Shown here in pieces: positions 42,755 through 51,784 of a DNA stretch of 64,000 nucleotides. The position numbers were made by a program, and so were the translations under genes. Numbering within the stretch: the first letter of the stretch is position 1; every line of letters starts with the position of its first letter. The notes below the pieces were generated by a model, which had not been told where the DNA came from, searched no databases, and worked only from the letters and a program-made list of their open reading frames with translations. Origin of the DNA: an uncultured Clostridium sp. (lineage in GTDB: Bacteria; Bacillota_I; Bacilli_A; RF39; UBA660); NCBI GenBank assembly GCA_905199855.1, contig CAJKHY010000003.1:14866-78865 (forward strand), written 5' to 3'.

Positions 42755-43180
42755 ATGATTGTTAAGTATAATCAAAAGGAATTAGAGTTACTAGCTAGGT
42801 TAATGAGAGCTGAGGCACTGGGAGAAGGCAATCTTGGGATGTTAATGGTTGGTAATGTTGTTGTTAATAGGACAATTGCTGATTGTTTGATTTTTAAAGA
42901 TATTCGTTCTTTAACTGATGCAATTTATCAAAATCCAGGTGGTTTTTCAGGTACTAGTAGTAGTCTTTTTACTGGGAATCCTACAGTTTTGGAAAAAGAT
43001 TTGGCTCAAAGAGTAATACGTGGTGAATATTATTATCCTGCGACAAATGCTTTATGGTTTTATGCTCCTGCGAAAGGAACAAAATGTGGTAGTTCGTGGT
43101 GGGAGCAGGACTTTGCTGGGAGATATAAAAATCATTGTTTTTATAAACCTGATGCGGGTGTGTGTAAAGAACTTCACTAA
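42755..43180 (+). CDS. CwlJ/SleB-type cell wall hydrolase
   Basis: 141 residues, only the Hydrolase_2 domain: ELLARLMRAEALGEGN with the catalytic-type Glu, VGNVVVNRTIAD, YQNPGGFSG, and the C-terminal CwlJ hallmark NALWFYAPAKGTKCGSSWWE and FAGRYKNHCFYKP. This size and end fit CwlJ, the cortex-lytic enzyme used at germination, rather than SleB, which has an added peptidoglycan-binding domain. No signal peptide, as in CwlJ. Start at 42755 with AAGGTGAT. It supports endospore capacity. Confidence 0.85.
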   Translation: MIVKYNQKELELLARLMRAEALGEGNLGMLMVGNVVVNRTIADCLIFKDIRSLTDAIYQNPGGFSGTSSSLFTGNPTVLEKDLAQRVIRGEYYYPATNALWFYAPAKGTKCGSSWWEQDFAGRYKNHCFYKPDAGVCKELH

Positions 43181-43196
43181 AATGTGTTAGTTTTTC
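43176..43196 (+). terminator. Weak terminator after the CwlJ-like gene
   Basis: ACTAA / TTAGT 5-bp stem with 6-base loop and a T-rich tail. Confidence 0.4.
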
Positions 43197-43206
43197 TTTT
43201 TTTGTG

Positions 43207-43215
43207 GTATACTAT
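43207..43215 (+). promoter_or_regulatory. Extended -10 promoter for asnB
   Basis: TGGTATACT (TGn then TATACT), about 17-25 bases before the asnB ATG. The -35 is weak. Confidence 0.5.
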
Positions 43216-43231
43216 TTATGAGGTAGATAAT

Positions 43232-45046
43232 ATGTGTGGAATAGTAGGCTTTAGTGATAAAAGCAAAAATAAAGAAAAAATAATCAAAGATATGGCAAAT
43301 AGAATTATTCATCGTGGTCCTGATAGTGATGGGTATTATGTTGATTCAAATGTGGCTTTAGGCTTTCGTAGGCTATCAATAATAGACCTTAATACTGGTA
43401 GTCAACCAATATATAATGAGAAGAAAAATAAAGTTATTATTTTTAATGGAGAAATTTATAATTATCAGGAGATAAAAAAGAATCTTATAAAAAAAGGTTA
43501 TAAATTTAAAACTAAGACGGACACAGAAGTAATTTTACATGGTTATGAGGAATATGGAGAAGATATTCTTATGAAATTAAGGGGAATGTTTGCTTTTGTT
43601 ATTTATGATATAAAAACTGGTGAACTTTTTGGAGCTAGAGATTTTTATGGAATTAAGCCAATGTATTATTATTTTGACAATGATAGTTTCATGTTTGGGT
43701 CTGAAATTAAGAGTTTTTTAGCTCATCCTGGATTTAAAAAGGAATTGAATATAGATATGCTTGATTATTATTTGACTTTTCAATATAGTGTATACCCTGA
43801 AACATTTTTTAAAAATGTTTATAAGTTATTGCCAGGGCATTATTTTAAGTATAAGGATGGTAAACTTGATATTTTAAAATATTACGAATTAGAATTTGCA
43901 CCTGATAATAGTAAAGATTTAAAATACTATGAGAAAGAGATTAATAGATTACTTGATGATTCAATTAAGGTTCATAAGATAAGTGATGTTGAAGTTGGTA
44001 GCTTTTTATCTAGTGGTGTAGATTCTTCTTATATTGTAGCTAAGGCTGATGTTGATAAGACTTTTACTGTTGGTTGGGATAATACTAAGTATAGTGAAAT
44101 TGATTATGCTAAGGATTTATCTAAAAATTTAAAAATAGATAATATTAGTAAAAAGATAAGTAAGGAGGAATATTTTGCTAATTTCCCTAAAATTCAGTAT
44201 TTTATGGACGAACCTTTAGCAGACCCTGCAGCGGTGGCTTTGTATTTCGTGGCAAATGAAGCAAGTAAATATGTAAAGGTTGCTTTATCAGGGGAAGGCG
44301 CCGATGAAATATTTGGTGGATATAATATATATCATGAGCCATATTCTGTAAGTTCTTATTATAAGATACCTTATGTTGTTAGAAGGTTTTTGGGTGTTTT
44401 AGTTTATCCTTTTAGGAAACACAGAGGCTTTAATTTTATATATAGAAGAAGTCATAAGTTAGAAGATAGATATGTAGGTAATGCTTTTATCTTTGATGAG
44501 GTTGAGAAAAAAAGAATTTTAAAAAACAAGAAAAAGGATTTATGTTTTAAGGATGTAACTAAATATTATTATGAAAAATGTAAGGAATATGATGATGTTA
44601 CTAAAATGCAGTATATTGATTTTAATACTTGGTTAATTGGTGATATTCTTCTTAAGGCAGATAAGATGTCAATGGCTAATTCCTTGGAGGTAAGGGTACC
44701 TTATCTTGATAGAGTTTTAATTGATACTATGAGAAAAATGCCAACAGAATATAAGATTAAGGATGGACAAACTAAGTATGCTTTTCGTAATGTTGCTAAG
44801 AAGGAATTAGAGGATAAGGTTGCTAATAAGAAAAAATTAGGCTTTCCTGTTCCTATTAGAGTGTGGTTAAGAGAAAATGATACATATGAATTAATTAAGA
44901 AAACTTTTGAGAGTGATAATCAGTTCTTTAATAAAAAGGAAATAATGAAGCTTTTAGATGAGCACTATAGAGGGAAAAGAGATAATAGTAGAAAAATATG
45001 GACTGTTTATACATTTTTAGTATGGTACCATGAGTACTTTTCGTAA
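43232..45046 (+). CDS. asnB: Glutamine-hydrolysing asparagine synthetase-type amidotransferase (AsnB)
   Basis: 604 residues. N-terminal Ntn glutaminase with nucleophile Cys2 (MCGIVGF) and RGPDSDG, IIFNGEIYN, GMFAFVIYD. The C-terminal synthetase has the ATP pyrophosphatase loop SSGVDSS (260-266) and GEGADEIFGGY, LLKADKMSMANSLEVRVPYLD. Family enzymes make asparagine or amidate other carboxylates; B. subtilis AsnB amidates meso-diaminopimelate in peptidoglycan precursors. The next two genes are murF and murE, with a DAP-type MurE, so wall amidation is a reasonable alternative to asparagine synthesis. Start at 43232 so that Cys2 is exposed. Confidence 0.9.
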   Translation: MCGIVGFSDKSKNKEKIIKDMANRIIHRGPDSDGYYVDSNVALGFRRLSIIDLNTGSQPIYNEKKNKVIIFNGEIYNYQEIKKNLIKKGYKFKTKTDTEVILHGYEEYGEDILMKLRGMFAFVIYDIKTGELFGARDFYGIKPMYYYFDNDSFMFGSEIKSFLAHPGFKKELNIDMLDYYLTFQYSVYPETFFKNVYKLLPGHYFKYKDGKLDILKYYELEFAPDNSKDLKYYEKEINRLLDDSIKVHKISDVEVGSFLSSGVDSSYIVAKADVDKTFTVGWDNTKYSEIDYAKDLSKNLKIDNISKKISKEEYFANFPKIQYFMDEPLADPAAVALYFVANEASKYVKVALSGEGADEIFGGYNIYHEPYSVSSYYKIPYVVRRFLGVLVYPFRKHRGFNFIYRRSHKLEDRYVGNAFIFDEVEKKRILKNKKKDLCFKDVTKYYYEKCKEYDDVTKMQYIDFNTWLIGDILLKADKMSMANSLEVRVPYLDRVLIDTMRKMPTEYKIKDGQTKYAFRNVAKKELEDKVANKKKLGFPVPIRVWLRENDTYELIKKTFESDNQFFNKKEIMKLLDEHYRGKRDNSRKIWTVYTFLVWYHEYFS

Positions 45047-45068
45047 TATATTAAAGTAGGTGAAGTAG

Positions 45069-46661
45069 ATGTTAGGTTTTTATGTTAGTCTTTTGACTTA
45101 TTTCTTATATGTGTTGATAAGGTATCGAAACGGACTTTATATGTTACAGCAAAATTCATATAATGTAAGTAATAGATATATTAAGTGGATAGGGAAAAAT
45201 GTTAAAAAGGTTTTTGTTTCTTGGGATTTTTTGTATGTTTTAGTTATTCCTTTTTACTTTATTTTAGATATTAATTTCTTTTATTTGATTAATATAATGT
45301 TTTTTCTGTTCCTTTTTTATTTAGAGGGTAGTAAGATAAAAAGGATGCAAGTTAAGAAACCTTTTGTAGTTACTAGTCGTATTAAGAGATTAGTTTTAAC
45401 AATTTTTGTAATATATTTATTTTTAAGTTTAGTTATATGGTTTAATTATAATCAAAATGATATTGTATTTTATTATTTAATTTATTTGTTTTTAAGTTAT
45501 ATGTCTTATTTTGTTGTTTTTATTGCTAATATAATTAATAAACCAATAGAAAAATGTGTTTATTATTATTATAAAAATATGGCTTTAAAGAAGTTAAATG
45601 ATAAAACTAATCTTATAAAAATTGGAATAACAGGTAGTTATGGGAAGACTAGTAGTAAGAATATATTAAATGAAATATTGAATGCTAAGTATAATTCTTT
45701 TGCTACGCCTAAGAGTTTTAATACTCCATATGGTCTTATGAATGCTATTAATAATTATTTGGATAAGTTTGATAATGTTTTTATCGCGGAGATGGGTGCT
45801 TGTAAAATTGGTGATATTAAAGAATTATGTGATTTTATTAAACCTAGTTATGGTATTGTTACAAAAATAGGCGAAGCACATTTAGAAACGTTTAAGTCTT
45901 TAGAAAATACTACAATGGAAAAAATGAAGTTAATTGAATCTTTGCCTTGTGATGGAATTGGTATTTTAAACGCGGATGATGAAAGGCAAGTAAGTTATCT
46001 CATTAAGAATAATTGTAAGATTATATGGATTGGTATTGATAATATAGATAAGGCGGATGTTTTTGCTAGAAATATTAAGATAGATAATTTAAAAATGAGT
46101 TTTGATGTGGAATTTAAAAATAAGGAAAGTTATCATTTTGAAACTTCTATTCTTGGTAGGGCTAATATTTATAATATTTTGTCTGCAATTGCACTAGGAA
46201 GGGCATTAGGGGTGACTATTTGTGATATGCAAAGAGTGGTTAAATATTTAAAGCCAACCGAACATCGTTTGAGTATTAAGAAACTTGGTAATATTACAAT
46301 AATAGATGATGCGTTTAATTCTAATCCTGATGGGTCTAAAATGGCTTTGGAAGTATTAGATTTAATGAAGGGTGTTAAGGTAATTGTTACTCCTGGTATG
46401 ATAGAATTGGGTAGTAAGCAATATGAGTTAAATTATTTATTTGGTAAATTTATAAGCGAAGTGTGTGATTATGTTATTTTAGTAGGTAAGGAGCAAACTA
46501 AACCTATATATGAAGGATTGATTGATAATAATTATTTAAAAGATAAGATATATGTAATTAATGATGTAAAGGAATCTTTTGAGATAATTAATAAGATAGA
46601 TGGTAAGAATAAGTATGTGCTTCTTGAAAATGATTTGCCTGATATATTTAATGAAAAATAA
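45069..46661 (+). CDS. murF: MurF-type Mur ligase with N-terminal membrane domain
   Basis: 530 residues. The first about 160 hold five hydrophobic helices (roughly 1-19, 50-68, 69-86, 106-126, 132-154), unusual for a MurF. From about 183 comes a Mur ligase: P-loop ITGSYGKTSSK, FATPKSFNTPYGLMNAI, IAEMGACKIGDI, KIGEAHLETF, and the C-terminal DDAFNSNPDGSKMALEVL block that is MurF-like. MurF adds D-Ala-D-Ala to UDP-MurNAc-tripeptide. The membrane domain would hold this step next to MraY. It lies between asnB and murE. A GGTGAAG site precedes the ATG. Confidence 0.88.
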   Translation: MLGFYVSLLTYFLYVLIRYRNGLYMLQQNSYNVSNRYIKWIGKNVKKVFVSWDFLYVLVIPFYFILDINFFYLINIMFFLFLFYLEGSKIKRMQVKKPFVVTSRIKRLVLTIFVIYLFLSLVIWFNYNQNDIVFYYLIYLFLSYMSYFVVFIANIINKPIEKCVYYYYKNMALKKLNDKTNLIKIGITGSYGKTSSKNILNEILNAKYNSFATPKSFNTPYGLMNAINNYLDKFDNVFIAEMGACKIGDIKELCDFIKPSYGIVTKIGEAHLETFKSLENTTMEKMKLIESLPCDGIGILNADDERQVSYLIKNNCKIIWIGIDNIDKADVFARNIKIDNLKMSFDVEFKNKESYHFETSILGRANIYNILSAIALGRALGVTICDMQRVVKYLKPTEHRLSIKKLGNITIIDDAFNSNPDGSKMALEVLDLMKGVKVIVTPGMIELGSKQYELNYLFGKFISEVCDYVILVGKEQTKPIYEGLIDNNYLKDKIYVINDVKESFEIINKIDGKNKYVLLENDLPDIFNEK

Positions 46662-46679
46662 GATGTAGGATGTGATTTT

Positions 46680-48035
46680 GTGGTAATAACAGATTCTAGG
46701 AAAGTAAAAAAGGGAGATACTTTTTTGGCGCTTAGAGGGGTAGAAACTGATGGGCATGATTATATTGTAAGTGCTATTAAAAATGGAGCATTTAAGGTAA
46801 TATGTGAACATGGTAGTTATGATGTGGAAACAGTTGTTGTGGAGGACACGAGGAAGTATTTAGCAGATTATTTGCATGATATGTATTATAATGAGTTGAA
46901 AGATGTTAAGTTTGTTGGGATAACTGGTACGAATGGTAAGACTACTACTGCTTATTTAGTTTATCAAATGTTAAATAAATTAAATTGTCCTACTGCTTAT
47001 ATTGGTACAATTGGTTTTTATATGGTGGATAGTTACAAAGAGACTCAAAATACTACACCTGATTTGATGGAATTATATGAGATGTTTGATTTGTGTATTG
47101 AGAATAAGATTAAGGTAATTGTTATGGAAGTATCTAGTCATGCTTTAGAAATTGGACGTTTGATGGGGATAGATTTTGATATTGTAGCTTTTACTAATTT
47201 AACCCAAGATCATTTGGATGTTCATGGTGCTTTTGAAAATTATATGAAGGCTAAGCAAAAGTTATTTTATAAGGTTAAAAATGGAGGTAAGGCTATTGTT
47301 AACATTGATGATGAATATGCAAGTAATTTTCTTATTAAAGGGAATAGCAATATAACATTTGCTTTTAATAAGAGTGATTATCAAGTAATATCAAGTAAGT
47401 TATTAACTAATAAAACAGTATTTGATTTTAACTATAAGGATGTTATTTATAATGTGGAAGTTAATTTGCTTGGAAAATATAATATATATAATTATTTACT
47501 TGCTTTAATTATTGTTAATGGGCTTGGTTATGATATTAAAGAGATACTAGGTATTGATGTAAGTTCTCCACCTGGAAGATTTGAAATAATTAATTATCAA
47601 GATAATGTTATTATAATTGATTATGCTCATACTCCTGATGCAATGGAAAATATATTGAAGTGTTGTAATGAATTAAAAAATGGTAATATTATTACTGTTA
47701 TTGGATGTGGTGGTAAGCGGGATAAGACAAAAAGACCTATAATGGGCGAAATTGCCACGAAGTATTCTAGTTATGCTATATTTACTGATGATAATCCTAG
47801 GTGTGAGGATTCAAAAGAAATTACAAATGATATTATAAGGAATTTAGATGTTAAGAATTTTGAAGTAATTAATGATAGGTATGATGCTACAAAAAAAGCA
47901 ATAAGTTTACTTAATCATAATGATATGTTACTTATTCTTGGAAAAGGACATGAGAATTATCAAATAATAGGTAATGAGAAGATTCATTATAGTGATAAGG
48001 AAACTGTTTTGGAAATAATAAAAAATAGTAATTAG
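46680..48035 (+). CDS. murE: UDP-MurNAc-tripeptide synthetase MurE (DAP-type)
   Basis: Adds the third stem residue to UDP-MurNAc-dipeptide. 451 residues. N-terminal TDSRKVKKGDTFLALRG, P-loop GTNGKTTT (83-90), QNTTPDLMEL, EVSSHALEIGR, IIIDYAHTPDAMEN and VIGCGGKRDKTKRPIM. The specificity motif is DNPR (in TDDNPRCEDSKEI), the form used by meso-diaminopimelate enzymes rather than lysine enzymes. It starts at GTG (46680), 18 bases after murF, with an AGGATGTGAT-like site. Confidence 0.94.
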   Translation: MVITDSRKVKKGDTFLALRGVETDGHDYIVSAIKNGAFKVICEHGSYDVETVVVEDTRKYLADYLHDMYYNELKDVKFVGITGTNGKTTTAYLVYQMLNKLNCPTAYIGTIGFYMVDSYKETQNTTPDLMELYEMFDLCIENKIKVIVMEVSSHALEIGRLMGIDFDIVAFTNLTQDHLDVHGAFENYMKAKQKLFYKVKNGGKAIVNIDDEYASNFLIKGNSNITFAFNKSDYQVISSKLLTNKTVFDFNYKDVIYNVEVNLLGKYNIYNYLLALIIVNGLGYDIKEILGIDVSSPPGRFEIINYQDNVIIIDYAHTPDAMENILKCCNELKNGNIITVIGCGGKRDKTKRPIMGEIATKYSSYAIFTDDNPRCEDSKEITNDIIRNLDVKNFEVINDRYDATKKAISLLNHNDMLLILGKGHENYQIIGNEKIHYSDKETVLEIIKNSN

Positions 48036-48056
48036 TGAGTTAATTACTATTTTATT
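48023..48056. terminator. Convergent terminator between murE and the XRE-S24 gene
   Basis: 12-bp perfect stem AAATAGTAATTA / TAATTACTATTT, 6-base loop; T-rich on both sides (TTATTT plus, TTTTTT minus). Confidence 0.85.
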
Positions 48057-48712
48057 TCTCTTTTTAAGGATACAACTTTTCCTAATATCATGTCATTTGA
48101 TACGACATTTATATTAATTGTTTGATATTTAGGATTTAAGGCTTGTAAGATAATGCCTTTAGGATATTTATATAGTCTACGTACAGCTAAAATGTTATTT
48201 TTAATAGCTATAACAATGTCGTCTCCGTTTTTGTAAGAATCTAATTTAACAATGTTAACTTTATCATTTTTTAAATAGGCAGGCGCCATAGAATCGTCTA
48301 TGACTTTGATAGTTAAATCACTTGCATTTGTAATAGGTTCATAAATAGCATTTTTGTAGGTTTCTATAATTTTTTCGATATATGGAGTTAAGTGTTTATC
48401 TTTTCTAGTACTATTTACGTAATCTTTAACAAATTTATGCTCGAATTTATTTTTAGTTTCTTTGTCAACAGGCATATTACTAATATCAATATCTTCGATG
48501 TTAAAAATGCGACATATTTCAAATAAAATGTTATAAGGAATATTTAATGTTCCATTTTCATATTTATGTAATGTTTGCCTGTTTTTTTGATAATTAAGTG
48601 CTTTAGCTAAATCTTCTAATGAATATCCAAACTTAATTCTAGCGTCTTTTATTTTTTGACAAATTATTGGTTTTAATTCATTAGATATTAGTTCTTCTTT
48701 GCTTGTTCTCAT
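48047..48712 (-). CDS. XRE-family regulator with S24 (LexA-like) domain, likely non-cleaving
   Basis: 221 residues. A helix-turn-helix (about 15-72: IKDARIKFGYSLEDLAKAL, RQTLHKYENGTLNIP) is followed by an S24 domain (about 130-221). The Ser of the LexA-type dyad is in DDSMAPAY (Ser141). The position of the catalytic Lys (V-K-R-L in LexA) reads AVRRLY, so it is Arg. No Ala-Gly cleavage site is seen in the linker. It is therefore probably a stable repressor or sensor rather than a self-cleaving SOS-type one. Targets unknown; it reads into the terminator shared with murE. Confidence 0.82.
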   Translation of the reverse strand: MRTSKEELISNELKPIICQKIKDARIKFGYSLEDLAKALNYQKNRQTLHKYENGTLNIPYNILFEICRIFNIEDIDISNMPVDKETKNKFEHKFVKDYVNSTRKDKHLTPYIEKIIETYKNAIYEPITNASDLTIKVIDDSMAPAYLKNDKVNIVKLDSYKNGDDIVIAIKNNILAVRRLYKYPKGIILQALNPKYQTININVVSNDMILGKVVSLKREIK

Positions 48713-48725
48713 ATTGTTATACTCC

Positions 48726-49388
48726 TTAATCTTCTATTTTTTTACATATATATATTGCTCCTGTGCCAATTATACCCACGATGTATTTAATGATGGTAGT
48801 AATTATTACAGAAAAGACAAAAATTTTTATGTCGGCAAAAACAAGGTAGGCAATAATTGAATATAAGACAGTATCTGTAAATTGGATGATTATGGTACTT
48901 ATGAAGTTGCTAATCCATATTTTGTTTTTAGTTTTTCTTATTTGATAATATAGTTCAATGTTTGCTAATATGGAAGCAATATATGCTATTACGAAAGCTA
49001 TACATTTGATTATATCTAGTTTAAAAACATTTATAAATGCTTCGTTATTTTCTAAATTAATATAACCTATGTTATAGTTATTTAACATAACTATAAGTAA
49101 ATATGAGAAAATAAGCGACATAATAGAACAGATCACTATTTTTTTATTTTGTTCAGTTCCATATTTTTGAACTAGGATATTCATACAAATGAAATTAGAT
49201 ACATATGGGACAATACCAAGACTTACTTCATAATTAAATATAATGATGGTTTTGACACTGAGAATGGTCGATGTAATTATAGATATTATTAACCAAAAGT
49301 AAAGACCATTTTTGCCATATAATTTATTTGCTATGATAAGTGCGGAAAACGTAACAATAATTTCTATTAATAAAATTAATTCATTCAT
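48726..49388 (-). CDS. VUT/YhhQ-family membrane transporter, copy 2
   Basis: 220 residues, about six membrane helices, of the VUT (DUF165/YhhQ) family. Family-type features: LYGKNGLYFWLIISII, an internal FICMNILVQKYGTEQNKK loop, and ISTIIIQFTDTVLYSIIAYL with conserved polar residues in the helix. YhhQ members import queuosine precursors; a vitamin-type substrate is also possible. It overlaps the next gene upstream by four bases and is about the same length, so the two are a tandem, diverged pair. Confidence 0.78.
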   Translation of the reverse strand: MNELILLIEIIVTFSALIIANKLYGKNGLYFWLIISIITSTILSVKTIIIFNYEVSLGIVPYVSNFICMNILVQKYGTEQNKKIVICSIMSLIFSYLLIVMLNNYNIGYINLENNEAFINVFKLDIIKCIAFVIAYIASILANIELYYQIRKTKNKIWISNFISTIIIQFTDTVLYSIIAYLVFADIKIFVFSVIITTIIKYIVGIIGTGAIYICKKIED

Positions 49389-50050
49389 TTTTTCACCTTC
49401 TTTAATGTTAATATATAATATATAAAAGGTAAATAAAGAATTGATGTCATTAATTTAAAAGTATAAGTAGCAAGTACAACGTAAGTTACATTCATACTAT
49501 TATTACCGAGGTAGATAATAGGCAAATATATGGCTGTATCAATTATGCTTATGATGATAGTGGTTAAACAATTTTTAATAAATGGATTATCATAATATTC
49601 TTTAATGTATTTATATATAATAATTATTATATATTCACTTAATCCTAGCATTACTGTAAATAATATTAAGTTAAGGAAATTATTTTCTAATAGTTTAGTT
49701 AGATAAACAGAAGTGTTATCATAGATGCTTGGTCTGTATACTGAAGATATATAGAAGTAAAATATTGTTATTAGCATCGTGAAAATAGTAACTGAGACAA
49801 CTTTTTTAGTTTCTTTTTTATTATACTTTTCTATTAGAATAAAAATACATATATAGATAGAACTAAGAATTGGAAAAGCTCCATTAACATCAAAGTTGCA
49901 TAAGGGCATCGTTCTAAATGATGCAATGAATGAAAATATTGTTGCAATGATAATCCAAAGATATAGACCATCATGACCAAGGTATTTGTAAAAAACGAAT
50001 ATTCCTGTCATGCATACTATAATTGTAACTAAAAAAAGTAATTCATTCAT
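49385..50050 (-). CDS. VUT/YhhQ-family membrane transporter, copy 1
   Basis: 221 residues, paralogue of the following gene. Shared layout: MNELLFLVTIIV start, YLGHDGLYLWIIIATIF, IFILIEKYNKKETKK loop, and LTTIIISIIDTAIYLPIIYL. It overlaps copy 2 by four bases. An AGAGGTG site is present. An extended -10 promoter (TGTTATAAT, minus strand, 50078-50086) lies 28 bases upstream. Together with QueH at 57.2 kb this suggests salvage of queuosine precursors, but direct evidence for the substrate is absent. Confidence 0.78.
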   Translation of the reverse strand: MNELLFLVTIIVCMTGIFVFYKYLGHDGLYLWIIIATIFSFIASFRTMPLCNFDVNGAFPILSSIYICIFILIEKYNKKETKKVVSVTIFTMLITIFYFYISSVYRPSIYDNTSVYLTKLLENNFLNLILFTVMLGLSEYIIIIIYKYIKEYYDNPFIKNCLTTIIISIIDTAIYLPIIYLGNNSMNVTYVVLATYTFKLMTSILYLPFIYYILTLKKVKK

Positions 50051-50077
50051 TTTAGCACCTCTTTATTCTTTATAATC

Positions 50078-50086
50078 ATTATAACA
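50078..50086 (-). promoter_or_regulatory. Extended -10 promoter of the VUT transporter pair
   Basis: Minus strand TGTTATAAT; -35 weak (TTCTCT). Confidence 0.55.
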
Positions 50087-50221
50087 TAGTTTTTATAGTT
50101 AGAGAACACTAAATTTGTAAAAAATTGATATTTTTGTTTTTAATAGGTTTGAATTTTAAAGTTGTTTTAAAAATTGTGTTATATATTTTTTGTTTTTTTC
50201 ATATCTTATTTGGGGGATTAT

Positions 50222-50869
50222 ATGAAAATAATAGGTATTATTGCTAGACCAGATATGACTAGTCAAAATAATTTTGTTATGGTTGCTAACAAAAAGTTAT
50301 TAGAAGTTATTCAAAGATATAATGTTAATGTTATGGTGATTGTTCCACCGTGTAAAGATAATTATATTGATTTTGATTATGAAGATGGACCTAAAATTAC
50401 TGATTATGATTTTAATAAAATGTTAGATTTAATTAAGATGTGTAATGGTGTTATTTTACAGGGTGGAGATGAGTTTTATGATTTTGATATTAAGGTTATA
50501 GATTATTTATATAAAAATGATATTCCTACATTAGGAATATGTCTTGGTATGCAAGCTATGGCTTCTTATAAGGGAGGTAATTGTGTAAGATTAAATAATC
50601 ATTATAAGATTAAGCACTCTATAAAGATAAGAAGAGATTCTAAGTTATATAGTATTTTGAAGAGTGAGAGAATAATGATATCTTCAAGGCATAATTATCA
50701 AGTAAAGGGTTCTTGTTTATTTGTAAATGCAATAAGTGAAGATAATGTTATTGAGGGATTTGAGGATAATAGCAAAAGATTTTTTCTTGCTTGCCAATGG
50801 CACCCGGAAGAAGGTGATGATGTTTATCAAAGAAGGTTATTTCAAAGTTTTATAGATAGTTTAGAATAA
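50222..50869 (+). CDS. Class I glutamine amidotransferase (peptidase C26, gamma-glutamyl hydrolase type)
   Basis: 215 residues. Nucleophile Cys107 in the elbow LGICLGMQAM, the LQGGDEFYDFD block (about 79-88) typical of C26 gamma-glutamyl-GABA hydrolases, HSIKI near the middle, and the catalytic His-Glu in WHPEEGDD. Substrate not predictable. GGGGGAT precedes the ATG at 50222. It is followed 37 bases later by the DUF2229 protein gene and then the PFOR gene. Confidence 0.85.
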   Translation: MKIIGIIARPDMTSQNNFVMVANKKLLEVIQRYNVNVMVIVPPCKDNYIDFDYEDGPKITDYDFNKMLDLIKMCNGVILQGGDEFYDFDIKVIDYLYKNDIPTLGICLGMQAMASYKGGNCVRLNNHYKIKHSIKIRRDSKLYSILKSERIMISSRHNYQVKGSCLFVNAISEDNVIEGFEDNSKRFFLACQWHPEEGDDVYQRRLFQSFIDSLE

Positions 50870-50906
50870 AATTAATATTTATACATAGAGTTTATTGGAG
50901 AGATAT

Positions 50907-51728
50907 ATGAGAAAAAAGATAATTGGACTACCTAGGGTATATTTATATTATAAGAATAATAAGTTATGGCGAAATTTTTTTAATTATTTGGGGTGTAGTG
51001 TCTGTGTAAGTCCTAGTACTAATGAAGAAATACGGGAAATTGCAATAATATTTAATATTGATACTAGTTATAATAATAAGATTTATATGAGTCATATTTT
51101 TTATTTGTTTAATAAATGTGATTATGTTTTAGTAGAAAATAATTATTTTTATCACGATATAATGAGGGTGTTACCTAATATTTCAATGATTTTATATAAA
51201 GATTATGATAATTTGTTATTGGAGTTTTATTCTTTTTTGAAAATGGGTTTTAAGGTGAACAAGAATGTTTTAAGAATAGTTTATGCTTTTATTAGGGCTA
51301 AGCATAAGGAATCAAAGGGTAAGAGGATAGTTTTAAATAATCAAAATAATATGCTTTATAAGGAGAATAAGAAGATTTTGATTGTTTCAATGTATGATAG
51401 TATTTATGATAGATATGTAGACGATTTAAGCTATAATTATATTCTTAATAATGATATTAGTTTGATATATGCTAATGTTTTAAACAAAAAACTTGGTGTT
51501 AGTTATGCTAAGCATGTTAAAAATTATATTTATAATAAAAAGCTGTGTGGGGCAGTTTTTTATTATCGGGAGGCGGTTGATGGAATTATATTTTTAGATA
51601 ATACGGAGATAAGTGATAAAATAGATAATTTTATGAAAGAGTATCAGATAAAGAAAAAATATTTGGTTGTTAATGGATATAATATGAGTGAAAAGATAGT
51701 TAATTTTATTGAGAGAGATATCTTGTAA
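50907..51728 (+). CDS. DUF2229 / acyl-CoA dehydratase activase-related protein
   Basis: 273 residues. The N-terminal block IGLPRVYLYYKNNKLWRNFF followed by LGCSVCVSPSTNEEI matches the DUF2229 beginning, whose family is related to 2-hydroxyacyl-CoA dehydratase components. The usual Cys ligands for the iron-sulphur cluster (CP/CYP motifs) are not evident and the following half is divergent. No activase or dehydratase partner gene is adjacent, so this could be a degenerate or re-purposed member. TTGGAGAG precedes the ATG at 50907. Confidence 0.65.
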   Translation: MRKKIIGLPRVYLYYKNNKLWRNFFNYLGCSVCVSPSTNEEIREIAIIFNIDTSYNNKIYMSHIFYLFNKCDYVLVENNYFYHDIMRVLPNISMILYKDYDNLLLEFYSFLKMGFKVNKNVLRIVYAFIRAKHKESKGKRIVLNNQNNMLYKENKKILIVSMYDSIYDRYVDDLSYNYILNNDISLIYANVLNKKLGVSYAKHVKNYIYNKKLCGAVFYYREAVDGIIFLDNTEISDKIDNFMKEYQIKKKYLVVNGYNMSEKIVNFIERDIL

Positions 51729-51784
51729 CTTTGTATCTTTTTTTCTAAATTTGTGATAAAATTATAATAGAAAGAAGGTATTAT

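Noticed and set aside
50051..50140. preQ1-riboswitch-like string (TTCTCTAACTATAAAAACTA on the minus strand) before the VUT transporters
   Set aside because: It resembles the 3' part of a class I preQ1 aptamer, but the G-rich first stem is missing and it lies upstream of the probable -10, so it would not be transcribed.
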